Below, in pieces: positions 31,895 to 42,709 of a stretch of DNA of 64,000 nucleotides. The notes beneath the pieces are model-generated. The model searched no databases. It saw only the letters and a program-made list of their open reading frames with translations, and was not told the DNA's origin. The DNA lies in NCBI GenBank assembly GCA_008802785.1, contig VUYT01000023.1, forward strand, positions 62,001 through 126,000, written 5' to 3'. Numbering within the stretch: position 1 is the first letter of the stretch; every line of letters begins with the position of its first letter. Source of the DNA: Symmetrospora coprosmae (Eukaryota > Basidiomycota > Cystobasidiomycetes > Symmetrosporaceae). Position numbers and translations under genes: made by a program.

Positions 31895-32403
31895 ATGTGC
31901 CTTTGCCTTCTGGGGTCGCTCCTATGCCATGCCTGCGCCTAACCTGTATCGACAGACAAGCTGTGGAGCTAGATTATCTTAACCAGCGTCCTTCCTGCAC
32001 GGTAATCTACAGCAAGTGCACAAGCGGCTAGCCTAGTATACTGTCCTAATACTAGCTGAGGGCATCCCGACGCTCTGCTTTGTGCGCTGCGATCTTCTCG
32101 GGCGTCACATTGGACCAGTTTGCGTGGCATCCTCATTAGCTGAGCCGCTGCTGACGAGCAGGTAGACTTCACTCAACCGACATAGGTCATAGTCCGTACG
32201 CGGGACTGAGTATTCAAGGGGGTCGGGTGTCATAGCGACCAGCCAACGCATAACGCGTCCGCTCGCGGGACTTCCGAGTCGAGGCATCTCTTGTCCCGAC
32301 AATAATCAGCTTGTGATGTGCGCACTCAACCTGCTGCAAAAGGTCGATCGAAAGCTCGTTCTTGCAGTATGTCCGGGGACTCGTCCGATAAAAGGAGTTT
32401 TGA
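31895..32403. other. Spacer downstream of TGS1, holding a TGS1-like fragment
   Basis: The 509 bp between the DUF4451 and TGS1 stop codons (convergent genes) contain no complete gene. Part of it, 32085-32128 and perhaps more, is a decayed copy of TGS1 exon 3, listed separately. Confidence 0.6.
32085..32128 (-). pseudogene. Decayed copy of TGS1 exon 3
   Basis: On the minus strand this stretch reads WSNVTPEKIAAHKAERR, against WFSVTPEKIAAQIAERC in TGS1 (33121-33175). At the DNA level 35 of 44 bases agree; of the five clear differences inside codons of the core, three are silent. Stop codons follow within a few codons and the next exon (the DAFCGVGG motif) is absent. Sequence upstream on the minus strand also resembles the preceding TGS1 intron loosely, so it arose from DNA duplication rather than from mRNA. 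It lies about 1 kb downstream of the parent exon, in the same orientation. Confidence 0.65.
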
Positions 32404-33737
32404 CTATGGGTGCGCATCAACGACAAGATCTCCATAGTACACAGTCAATGCCTTGAGCTTGCTTCCCATCCAAGCCTCCTCCACTTCCACCTTTTCCCCG
32501 GCAGGAGCCAGTCGTGCAGCTTCCGCCACATTCAAATTGCGTGGGAGGAAGTACGCGACGTTCTTGGTGAGCTTGCGGGACAGGTCAAAGAGCTCCTTGC
32601 CGTGCAAGGGAGCCAAGCGGGAAAGCGGATAGGAGGCGTAGCCGGACTTTGGGTGTTGTGCCGGACCAGCGGCTCCCGAGACCGGGGGAGCAGGTAAGAT
32701 GCTGATGTCCGGATCATCGTTATCATCCTGGTAATCTATGCCGCCCCAAGGTGGTGAAAGAAAGACAACGTCGATCTGCGCCTCTCCCTCGGCTGCCCGT
32801 GCTTTCGCCCACTCGGTGTAGTCTGCCTGGATGAAGGTGATGCGATCCTCAACACCGTAGACCTTGGCATTTGCTCGAGCGCATGCCAGACGGACGGGAG
32901 ATATATCGATAGCGATGACTTCGAGTCCTCGAACAGTCAGCACCAAGAATGCCTGCCCATCGGGGTGATCCGTGACTTACCCCTCTCGCAGACTGCGGCG
33001 AACTGGATCGCATTGCCTCCAACCCCGCAGAACGCGTCGACGACAAGGTCGCATCTGCAAGAGCACACTTAGAACTCTTGTCTGTAGAATGATCGTGCCA
33101 ATCGGGAAGCTCGAACACACCTGCATCGTTCTGCTATCTGAGCTGCGATCTTTTCCGGAGTCACACTGAACCAGCCTGTATGGCAATTGGGTAATCTGAG
33201 TTAGCCCGTGCGTGCAGGTGATGTCCTATCACTGGCACGAACCATCGTAGTCCATCTGTATGCCGTAGTCGTAGCGAGAGAAGAGGCGGTGGCGCTGATG
33301 CCAGTCTGTGGATAAGTAAGGGTCAGCGGAATGAGATAGAGACGACGGGAGAGATCGGGCGCGCGGTCCCTCGACGCACACTTCTCCAGAGCGACCGGCA
33401 TGTTTGCCTTGGTGTAGTTTGTTTCGGTGTACCTCGCTTCAGCCAGCTCATGCTGGTTGTTGCCGTTGATGCTGTCCCGTGCGGCCTCCTCGTCAATCTC
33501 GACGCGCTTCCGCTTGCCCAGACTTTTCTCCGAAGGTGGGTCTGGAGGTTGCGTTGAAATGAGCTCGACAGGACGTTCTGCTTCGTCCTGCTTGCCGGGC
33601 GTCGTTTCTTTGACGGAGCTTTGCTCATTGTCGACAAAAGTCGCATCCTTGCGTGGAAAGACAGTCAGGACGGGCGTGAAGAGGTGCCTGATCTGCCGGT
33701 TCAGCGTCCGGGTGCTGCCTTGGGGACGTCTGCCCAT
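32404..33737 (-). CDS. TGS1: Trimethylguanosine synthase
   Basis: Five exons, 33737-33380, 33305-33243, 33175-33121, 33054-32981 and 32927-32404, sum to 358 codons (357 aa). Tgs1 converts the m7G cap of snRNA and snoRNA to m2,2,7G in the nucleus. All family marks are present: YWHQRHRLFSRYDYGIQMD, WFSVTPEKIAAQIAERC, motif I VVDAFCGVGGNAIQFA, the acidic turn VIAIDISPVRLACARANAK, and catalytic motif IV VVFLSPPWGGIDY. The C-terminus has the FLPRN and VEVEEAWMGSKLKALTVYY elements. The first about 120 residues are a variable basic and acidic tail carrying a KRKRVEID nuclear-signal-like run. The start at 33737 is preferred over an ATG 18 codons upstream, which lies in a different sequence context. 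Confidence 0.93.
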
Positions 33738-33916
33738 TGCGACGAGCGAAGCAAGATAGGGTGAACACACAGTACTGATGAACGCGGTCAAGAGGAAAGC
33801 CGCACCTCACTCACTGCCTGATACGAGTAGACGGGCTGCCGCCTCGGAGCTCAGCCGCGCTTGTCCATGCATGGGATGGGATACTGTACCCCTCTTCCGC
33901 ATCACCATCAGACACC

Positions 33917-36442
33917 ATGGCATCGCTTCCTAGCGAGGATGCAGCGAATCACGCCTGCTTCTTCTACGGGACACTCATGTCGGTGCAGATCCTATGTCGC
34001 GTCATCGGGCGCAATGCAGACCACCTTGAGTTCGCCGATGCCCTACTCGAGGTGTGCGCGCGTTCGACGCATCGGGACTGCTGGCTCCGGACTCACAGTG
34101 TCTGTCTACACGCCTTCGCAGGGGTACACAAGACATCACGTTAAAGGCGTCGACTACCCTGCGATCGTCCCCGCCGCTGATGGCACGGACATAATTGGTC
34201 GGACTCTCTCGAAAGAAGAGGCCAGCGTCCGCGGCACCATCGTCAATGGCTTGAGTGCAGCCGATATCCGCTTCCTGGACACGTTCGAAGGCGATGTGAG
34301 TCTTCACTGAGCCATCACAATGCTCCATGGGTATACCCTGACATGCGCTTCTCTACGCAGGAATACGAGCGTATCTCCGTTGCGCCGCTCCTCTTATCGC
34401 CATGGCGCAAGGCGAGCGATAGCAGGCAGCGCGAGTCCTTCTCTTCGAACGAAAGGACCTCTGCACTCGTCTACGTCTGGATCGCCCCTCGTGCCCGGCT
34501 CGAGCCAGACTTATGGTCCTTCGAGGACTTCCTGCGCGATAAGGCTCACCGGTGGGTCGGCAATGGTGTTGATGAAGCCGAATATCGCGAGGTAGACCGC
34601 CGCAGACAGATGGAAGGCAAGATCGTGCATGCACCTAGCCCAGAGGTCGAGACCGCTGTGCCTTTGCCGAAGTTCGGGCACACTATGCGAGATGCCTGTT
34701 TCAGCTTCAAGCCCGAGTATACGAATCTCAATCATGGAGGCGTGGGAGCACTGCCGCGCGAGGTTGCGGCAGTTAGGCGGAAACACCAAGGTATATCTCA
34801 CGCGTTGGTAACGGATCAGGCATTATCGACCAGCTGAGCGTCGCCGCAGATAGAGCCGAAGAAGCCCCGGACAAGCACTTCAGAAAGGACTACATAGCAG
34901 AGCTAATAGACATCAAGAAGCGGTGCGGCCAATACCTTCACTGTGACGGTGATGATCTAGCATTGTGCGCTCATACCCGATTCTGCATTCCAGCTAGACA
35001 GCACCACAGGCTAATCTGCCTAATCCCTGCAGCGTGCTCAATGCGACGACGGGGTGCAACATCGTCCTCCGCTCTCTTCGGTGGCAGAAAGGCGATCGCA
35101 TACTCTTCTTCCCCAACGCAGTCTATGGCAGCCTCCACCATACGCTCCTCTATGTCCAAGACCACTACGAGGATGTGCAGCTCGTTCCCGTAGATTTCAC
35201 CTTCCCATGCTCGCATGCATCCATCTTATCGCGCACAAGATCCGCCATCGAAGAGACCCTGGCCAGTCTGCAGCCAGGCGAAACTATCCGCCTGGGCCTC
35301 CTGGACGCCATCTGTTCGAAGCCCGGCGCTGTAATGCCCTGGTCAGAACTATGTGCCCTCTACAGAGAGTATGGCATACTCAGCTTGGTCGATGCAGCTC
35401 ACCTCATGGGCCAGATGCCGGTCAATCTCGCCAAAGCAGACCCAGACTTTTGGGTATCCAACGCGCATAAGTGGTGCTTTGCGCCCAGGAGCTTGGCAGT
35501 GTTCTACGTAAGCCCCTGCGCGAGTTCTACGGCCAAGGGCTTGAATCTGAGCCGACCGACTTGCCCGTGTCGCCTCATTTCAGGTCCCAAAACGGTCAGT
35601 AGCCGATTGTAGGGTTCCTACGTCGCGCACACGATGAGCTGATATTTGCATCTCGTGCGCAGGAACCACCATCTCATAGAGACTTGTAGGCGAATTTGCG
35701 GCCTGCCTCGCACTGTTTACGCTCCGCTGACTCGGACCTCACTGTTGGCCTTGATTGACCAGTTCCCACGTCTTTTGGCTATGTCTCGTCGCGGACACCA
35801 AAGACCGTGAATACTCCCTCATCGTTCAGTGCAGATTTCTCGTATACCGGTACGCAAGATGTGGCTGGCGTTCTTTCGCTACTGAGTGGTGCGCCCTTCT
35901 TTCAGTCGGGAGTCCTTCCTCTGTGCACGAGCTGATAGCTGCCGTCTCCTCTGCGCATTGCAAGCTTTCGATTTCCGGGAAGTCTGCGGGGGCGAATCTC
36001 GCATCATGAATTACAATCACTCCCTCGTAATCGAGGGTGCCAAGTACCTATCGGACAAGCTTGGCACGGAAGTCATGCACGATGATACATGCGAGCTCAT
36101 CGCCAGCATGGCCAACGTACGCCTGCCTTTTGACCACATACCGGCCGAAGAGCAGTCGAAAGTCGCCCTCAAGCTCGACTTCATTCTCCTGGACGACTAC
36201 AACATCGCGGCAGCGGCGTATGCGTACGACGGACGGGTTTGGATACGCGTGGCAGGTCAGTCTTGTATTACTGCTGTCTTCAGCTCGATCGGGCACGCCT
36301 AAGCTACATGCTGAACCGGGAACGAGCGTGTCTTGTCTTCTTGTTGCTGGAAGCCCAAATTTACAACGACATTGGCGACTTTCATAGACTCGGTGCGGCC
36401 TTGGAAGAAATACTGCGCGACGGCAAGCTGGCGAATGTCTAG
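33917..36442 (+). CDS. Two-domain protein: GGCT/AIG2-like domain fused to an Egt2-like PLP lyase
   Basis: Ten exons (33917-34051, 34122-34295, 34361-34790, 34850-34964, 35033-35507, 35584-35594, 35663-35685, 35763-35888, 35965-36255, 36354-36442) sum to 623 codons. Residues about 12-183 are a gamma-glutamylcyclotransferase/AIG2 fold: FYGTLM, HHVKGVDYPAIVP, FLDTFEGDEYER, then FLRDKAHRWVGN. Exon 3 runs without a break from this domain into the lyase start FGHTMRDACFSFKPEYTNLN. The lyase (about 205-622) shows ATTGCNIVLRSLRW, LVDAAHLMGQMPVNLA with the cofactor Asp, the Schiff-base Lys in SNAHKW, and AQIYNDIGDF at the end. It resembles Egt2 and isopenicillin-N-epimerase-like enzymes. Egt2 cleaves a sulfoxide intermediate to ergothioneine; the activity here is inferred. 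Exon 6 is only 11 nt. Confidence 0.9.
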
Positions 36443-36477
36443 ATGCGTCGTGATAGAATGGCGTGTGGGGCCGGGAC

Positions 36478-38893
36478 CTAGTCTTGCGCCACTACAGAGA
36501 ACTCGCTCGCGCCCGCCTCGGCCTGTGATGCCGTCTTGCTCCATTTGGGCCGGCGGATGCGGACAAAGAGGAGGCAGAGGAAGGCCAGGAAGAAGATGAA
36601 GGAGCCCATGATGAAGAAAGCTTCTGGCCAGAATCCGACAGTTGCGCTGCAAGCACGAGGCGGGTGCAGTTTCACGTCAGCTTTTCTGCATCATTCACCC
36701 TGTTATTTCGAGATGAGCACGGCACTCACGCAAAGATGCCACTGAACAGGAAAGGCGCTACTATTTGCGCCATCAATGTCTGGAAGACGCCCATGGCTGC
36801 CATAAGCTTGCCCGTCTCCTTTGGATCGGCAAACATCAAGGCGAGACTGGAGAGAGCCGGATTAGCGCCGGATCCGAGCGCCCCGGCAACCACGAAGACG
36901 CAGAAGTAGGTTGAGTTCTTGCTGAAGGCCAGGGCAACGTAGCAAGTAACGTCGACGAGGATGCTGATTCGGGACAAGAGAAGATCCCATTCTGCGGGAG
37001 AGTGAGCGAGGCTTGTCAGCCGGGACACTGCCGTGTCGAAACACCGAGGGGCGCCGACTGACTGTAGTCGTGAATCAACCGGTGCTGCACTTTGTGCCTA
37101 TCCCACTCCTCGTTCTCCTGCTGTGAGAATGTAGAGCTGGGAGGATCGACCGCAGATTGATCTGCAGAAGCCGGGGTCGCGTCACTGTCCCGAACGGGCT
37201 CCTGGTGCGGCTTGCGGACGAGCTTGCAAAGGAGTGGGATGAGGACCAGCAGCGCTACGATGCGTGTGACACCCATGAGTGACAGGAGATTCCCGAGCTC
37301 GACGGCTGTCCAGCCGAATTTCAGCTGAGCGTATTGCCTGATGTCCGAGATTGTCAGCTCAATCCGGTGCGGGAGTGGCTGAAATGCTCGGAGGACCACA
37401 TACATCTTCAGAGGATAAATGGCCTAGAAGTGGGTCACGGGTCAGCCGGGTTCAGCACGGCCTGAAGAATGGCAATGCGTGCTTCGTAAGGTCCCCGCTC
37501 ACAGTAAGCATAGAGTAGAAAGCCGAAGCCAACGCGACCATCGGTAGCGACCAGTCCCAGGTGCCTTGCGACGTCTGTCGTGGACCCAGCAGCGCGATGG
37601 GCGCAAAGACGCCAGCGAGTGGTCTAGACGCCCGCTTGAGCGCCAAAGTTGCGCGCTTGCTTGCTCCATACCCTTCTCTCTGCGCTTTCCAGGCCTCCTC
37701 TTGGAGCTTTTCTTGCTGCTCTTGCTGCTTCTCCTCGCGGCGCTTGCGCGCGTCACGCTGCTTGCGCTTCGACAGCGACTCGGGCAGGATGAGCGCGCAG
37801 TAGAGCGCCTGCAGACCGTGCACAATCGCTACTGCCCAGAATGGCGCAAGCAGCTTGCCCGTCACCTGAATGAGGAAGGAGCTGATTGCGGGGCCCACAG
37901 CAATGCCTCCAAAGAGAATGCCCATCAACAGGCTGAAGATACCTGCACGCGATCCCGGGCTTGTGCAGTCGGAGATCTGCGAGAATAAGCGCAGCATCAG
38001 CGGGACGCTCGAAGACCTCGTTGCACATTAATGCGCAACCGATAGGCACTCACATAAGCGCTAAAGATTGCTTGTCCTCCCCCAAAGCCACCGAACATCC
38101 CCTCAATGGCGGGAGCAAGCAGCAGCCAGAAGTAGGAGAACTTCTGTGGGTTGCTGAGGACGACCAGGAGGACAATGTCGCCCAGGGTGAAGGAAAAGAC
38201 ATTGATGGCCATAGTCCGCTTCCTCCCGATGCGATCGGATAGGGAACCCCAATGCTGCGAGGTAAGAACGCATAGGACGCCCATGATGACCTGGAACATG
38301 AGTGTGAGTGTGGCGAGGCGGCGATTGACGACGGTCGAGTGACGGCACTGCTCGGGCGTCAGGAGGAGCAGGACAGGGCTTCCAAGCGGGTCTGCTGCGT
38401 GCTGCATGATGGCGTCCTCGTTCACCTGCTCGCAGATGACCCTGGTGAAGACCTCGATCTTCGGAGCTGCTATGAGTGCCATCCCGAGGGCGAATCCGAG
38501 CATGTGTACGTGGATGAACCAAGGGTTCGCTCGGCGATACCAGGGCTAGGCGTGCGCGAAAGAATCAGCCTACTCTCCGTCATGGTTTGTTGTGCCGTGC
38601 AACCCTACCTTCTTCCTCCTTAGAGATCGTTTCCCTCTGAGCAGGCCCGTCGCTTCCGTGGGAGGCAGCTCGTCATCGGACTCCTCGTCTCCATCGTTAT
38701 CGTTGTCTCGCTGAGAGATGCGCTTCGCATCACCCATCTGCTCGTCCACGACGGCTACGTCTTGCATCCCCACGACTGCCGAGCTTGCGACTCCCATCTC
38801 CTGATCCTGCACGGCGCAGACGGGAGGAGCCTGCTGTCCCGGGCCGTTCTCACTCGGTGCGCTCGTCAGCGTTGGCCGGGCTGGACCTGCCAT
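36478..38893 (-). CDS. Major facilitator superfamily transporter
   Basis: Spliced protein starting MAGPARPTLTSAPSENG with a soluble, acidic N-tail of about 105 residues, then MFS helices: FIHVHMLGFALGMALIAAPK, the motif A loop WGSLSDRIGRKRTMAINV, FWLLLAPAIEGMFGGFGG, GIFSLLMGILFGGIAVGPAI. The central cytoplasmic loop is long and strongly charged (KRKQRDARKRREEKQQEQQE), probably helical. The second half includes AQLKFGWTAVELGNLLSLMG and GVFQTLMAQIVAPFLFSG, ending FIMGSFIFFLAFLCLLFV and a cytoplasmic tail. The pattern is that of TetA/SLC46-like proton antiporters; the substrate is unknown. The stop lies only 35 bp from the stop of the convergent GGCT-lyase gene. Confidence 0.85.
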
Positions 38894-39121
38894 GTCTGTT
38901 TGCTCTGCGGAGTGCGCTACGAGTGATCAGAGTGAAGGAGAGCCGAGGAGAGCCGCGTGTCCTCCCCTCAGCGCCATGATCGTCGGCATTGCGACCTTGC
39001 ACGTGGTCTTTGCGACCGAACTGATTGCTGTGTCATCATCGCCAACTCCGATAAGTGTGCGTATACGTACATACGGTAGCGATTGCAAGTCTGGACGCTG
39101 GCCGCTCCCTCCTTGCGCATC
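38894..39121. promoter_or_regulatory. Divergent promoter region of the MFS transporter and ARV1
   Basis: 228 bp separate two divergent start codons. No clear TATA box is visible. Both genes must be controlled from here unless ARV1 has an upstream noncoding exon. Confidence 0.5.
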
Positions 39122-40338
39122 ATGCATCTCGATGGCCCATTCGGGAGATACCGATGCGTCAGCTGCAATGCCCCCGCCGCAACTCTGTCAACCGCATTAG
39201 GCCCCAAAGAGTATGCTCTATCGACATGCGTGCGTGCGTCGTCGTCGTCATCGTCGTCGTCGTCGGCAAGCTTCTCTCCCTCCCGCGCTGGCACTGTCAG
39301 GATTGACCCGTATCCGCACCCGCAATCCCCATCCGCAGACTCGCTGCGAAGCGTTCGTGGACCCATACATCGAGCACGGCACAGAGCTGCTCCTTGTAGA
39401 CCTCCTTCTCATCAAGAGGAGCGTCTACTGTCATTTGCTGCGCAACGCTGAAACAAGCGCATCCAACAAGCCCTTCCTCAAGCTCGCGATCATCGTCTTT
39501 GCTGCAGAGACGTGTGCGTCCGGGGCTCCTTTAATCGTCGCAAGCAAGGCAGACACTTACTTTTTGGCATTGATGACTACGAACATCGTCGCTAACGCAG
39601 ATCTGACATGGTCTCGGCAAGGTGAAGCTTTCGAAGGCACTTCGGCAGGCTGCGCGTGCGAGGCAGTGCCGTTGACGCCAAGAGGTGTCCTTTTTGACAG
39701 CGTTGCAGATGTCCTGGGACCCACCAAGTGACACGTTCGTTAACGGTCTCGCTGCACAGATAGCTTGTAAGCCGCTTCATGCTCGGCTTCTTGTTCGTTT
39801 GCGATTGACGCTACTCACCTGCCCCTGCTGGTCAGCGACACTGCTGCTGCACGTAGCAGCCTTTCTACTCTGTCGAATGTACGCGCGACTAGCGCGCTCC
39901 ACCAAGCCTCGGTACGCCATATTTGTCCCAGTCAGGCAGCGTGGCGTCTGGCATTCCCAGCAAGTGAAAGGACTGACGGGTCTTCCTCCCGCCTGCCCGG
40001 GCAGCTTGCGGACAGTCTCGCAAGCCCTGTTCGTGGCCTCTACGACCAAGCTCTTCTTTCTCTCGCTCGGACTCATATGGAGATCAGTGGAAGATGCAGA
40101 TGCACCCACCTTTGGCCTGTCTATCGAAGACCTCATCCTCCAAGCCACAGAGTTCGCCTCCAGGGCCGTTGCGCTCTCAGGTGCGTATCTACACCCACAC
40201 CCACATAGGCCTGATTGACTAATAAGATCGTTTGAACTCTTGAAAGCTGCCATCGATCGCTCGCTCGTTCTTGGCGGCCTGGTGGCCTTCCTTGCAGGGA
40301 CGCTTCCGTATCTCGCCGGGCTGGCGATGGCCAGATAG
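39122..40338 (+). CDS. ARV1: ARV1, sterol and GPI-intermediate transport protein of the ER
   Basis: Seven exons, 39122-39229, 39339-39513, 39601-39621, 39701-39766, 39836-39940, 40016-40180 and 40247-40338, sum to 244 codons (243 aa). The ARV1 homology domain opens with a zinc ribbon, CVSCNAPAATLSTALG...CTRCEAF, followed by VDPYIEHGTELLLVDLLLIK and SVYCHLLRN. YLTWSRQ comes from a 21-nt exon. Membrane segments follow (TFVNGLAAQIASTLLLHVAA, ALFVASTTKLFFLSLGLIW, LVLGGLVAFLAGTLPYLAG). Arv1 acts in the ER in sterol distribution and GPI anchor assembly. A stop-free alternative reading across introns 2-4 exists, but it loses the YLTW motif. The start at 39122 gives the usual short tail before the first CxxC. 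Confidence 0.9.
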
Positions 40339-40597
40339 TTACGGGTACGGAACCCTCACCACACACAACCAAACAGGATCGATCTAGGTCAACCGGCACA
40401 GAGCCGAAGAGGACATGGCAAGCGCAATGCACGAGTTGCTTTTGAGGAGGCTTTGGCTTCGCTGTTGGGCAAACCTCCCATGGACAATGGGCTACATATC
40501 CACCATTCCATCGAGAGACGACGTCCACCACGCCTGCTCTGCACCTCTACACATCTGCACTTCTACACCGCCAGCCTGCTCTGAACATATCGATATC

Positions 40598-41174
40598 ATG
40601 GTACGCACGGATACCACAACGTTCTGCTTCATCTCGACTCTGGTCCTGTGCCAGTTGGCCTTTCTCCAGCCCGCTGCTGCACTCACGAACCTCGCCCTCG
40701 AATGCGGTCAGGACTGGCACGCGTGGGTGCTGGACGGTGTCGCATGTTCCGAGGTTGAGGTTCCCTGCGCGGACCTGCAGGGCAGCGTAGCTGCCGGGGC
40801 TGCCCAGATCGCGCTCTCGCCAGACTTTGCGTGGTCAGAATCTGAGGATGACAGCTGTGCTTGCGGAAGCGGCACGGGACGCTTTGCTGTGAGTCCATCT
40901 CGCCTAGCCGTGCTAGTACAGTTGTTCGAAGGCTGATGATGATGGGTCACCGCGCTCGGCACAGATCGACACGCCATCACGAAACCTCTTCTACGAGGAA
41001 AAAGGGACGGCGAGCTTCTCGTGCTACTACGGTGAAGGGCAGTGCGACGTTGAAGGTGAGTACGGGGTATCTGTCGGACGGTCATCGTCCTTCAGCTGAG
41101 CCGCGCTTGCTGCGTCCGTACCGCGCCTTCTTGTAGGCGGTGTCACGCGATACGAATGCGACATCATCCTCTAG
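40598..41174 (+). CDS. Small secreted cysteine-rich protein (candidate effector)
   Basis: Three exons, 40598-40888, 40965-41055 and 41137-41174, sum to 140 codons (139 aa). The N-terminus is a classic signal peptide: a short charged start, then FCFISTLVLCQLAFLQP with a likely cut after AAALT. The mature part of about 110 residues has eight cysteines (ALECGQ, VACSE, VPCAD, DSCACGS, FSCYY, GQCDVE, YECDI), an even number suiting four disulfides. No transmembrane segment, GPI signal or known domain is visible. Secreted cysteine-rich proteins of this size are common among fungal effectors and surface proteins; that role is inference. An ATG further upstream (40415) would bury the signal peptide, so 40598 is chosen. 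Confidence 0.8.
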
Positions 41175-41353
41175 ACGACATCCTTGTGTAACGTCCGTCA
41201 AAGATGAAAGATAAATTAGTTGCAATATACTTTTAGACGACCCGCGTCACCGCCTGTTCCGATGCGATTCAGTCGGCGTTATTGCAACCATTCCTTGTAC
41301 AGCTACAGCGCATCGGGATCATCTATGCAGACATTACAGCGGCGCTTGCAGGC

Positions 41354-42709
41354 TCAAACAGTCTCCTTGTCATTCTTCACCGGCTCGCCCACGACAGTCT
41401 GGGATGAGCTCCGTCTCACCATGTGTTCTCCTGGTACTGCGTGGTCGCTCGAGCTCGGGCGAGTCGAAAAGGCAGCGGTCTCGCCTCGCGGCAGGAACCA
41501 AACTGGGTGGATGAAGTTGAAAACAAGGACCGCGAAGAAGACCATCGTCGCGTCGAGGACACAGAAGAGCATCTCGTTCGAGATGATGGGACCGCTCCAC
41601 CCTTCGGACAGCTCTGCGACGCGGTAGATGGACCGAATGAAGATGAGGGTCGTGCTGAAAACCATGGCGCCGACGAGAGTCTTCGCCTTGCGCTCCGTGG
41701 CTGCGTCCACTGTGCCGCGCAGGACGTTGTTCTGCGACTTTGTCCGGCGGAACCGGAAGGGTGCAACAGGCTTGTTGCGGGAGTACCGGACGAGCGTCTC
41801 GGCCAGCAGGAGGCAGTAGAGCACGGTGACAAACATCTGTGCGCAGACGCCGCCGAGCATGATATTGGCGCCCATCCGCGCGTCTGCCTCCGTCTCGGAG
41901 CCCGCTGCGAGGCCGCCTCCAACGGCCTGGGTGACCAGAGAAGCGGCGTCTCCGAGGAGGAACACAATCGCGTATGTAACGGGATTGAAGCGGCAGTATT
42001 GGGGCCCCAGCAGGCCAATGAGCTTGCCAAGCATGATGTACTGCAGCCAGGCACCAGTCAGGCTCAGCTCGTGCGCCATATCAGTCCGCAGAGCTGAACG
42101 CACCCATCCTGCAGCGAGGAAAGCGGGCGCGAAGATAAGAGTGGAGATTTGCATTCTGAGGATAGCGCACCCGTCAATCACAGGCCAAGAGGATAATAAG
42201 GAAGCTGATGGTTAAGACGTACAGGAACGCCGTCTCCGCGGACGTCCACTGGCCACCGTTCTCGGGCGACCATTTCGTACTGATTGCTGACCATAACCGC
42301 GCCGACCACTGCATGAGTCGATGGGCGCCAGCATCAGCAGGCTGTGTTGACACCAGAGCCAATGTGTGATGAACTCACGCCCAGCAGCTCAGTAAGGCAG
42401 CAAATGAACACGGTCCCGAGCATGAACCAGCGCCGGCCGCGGATGGCTTGACCGAGGTGCGCGATAGCGACGAGCGCGAAGAGCGCTGTGAATAGTGCGG
42501 CTGTCCAGAGGGTGACGTCTGCGCGGCGCAGAGAAGCAGCATCAGCGGGTGCCGCAAAGGCTCGCAGAGTGACGGGTGTCTCGCTCACTGTAGGCATATC
42601 CGCTCGCGTACTCCACAACGCCTGAGCAGAGATTGGCCGAGCCTACTTCGGGATTGACGAGTGTGCCTGCGTGCGAGATGCGATCCGAGTTAGCAGCGGA
42701 CGTCGCCAT
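41354..42709 (-). CDS. RTA1-like seven-transmembrane protein
   Basis: Four exons, 42709-42589, 42518-42379, 42308-42223 and 42155-41354, give 382 aa. Family marks are YAYNVTLWTAALFTALFALV at helix 1, QISTLIFAPAFLAAGW, YIMLGKLIGLLGPQYCRFNP, the signature IVFLLGDAASLVTQAVGGG, IFIRSIYRVAELSEGWSG and FCVLDATMVFFAVLVFNFIH. RTA1/RSB1/YPS-type proteins are fungal plasma-membrane proteins linked to lipid-base export and drug tolerance; the precise role of this member is unknown. The tail of about 45 residues is Ser/Arg-rich and probably cytoplasmic. An ATG seven codons upstream (42730) is also in frame. The family is confined to fungi, which fits the host. Confidence 0.9.

Noticed and set aside
31969-32302. 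Short minus-strand frames downstream of TGS1 as a separate small gene.
   Set aside because: Their only protein-like part is the decayed TGS1 exon copy in another frame; no start, splice sites or second conserved exon are present.
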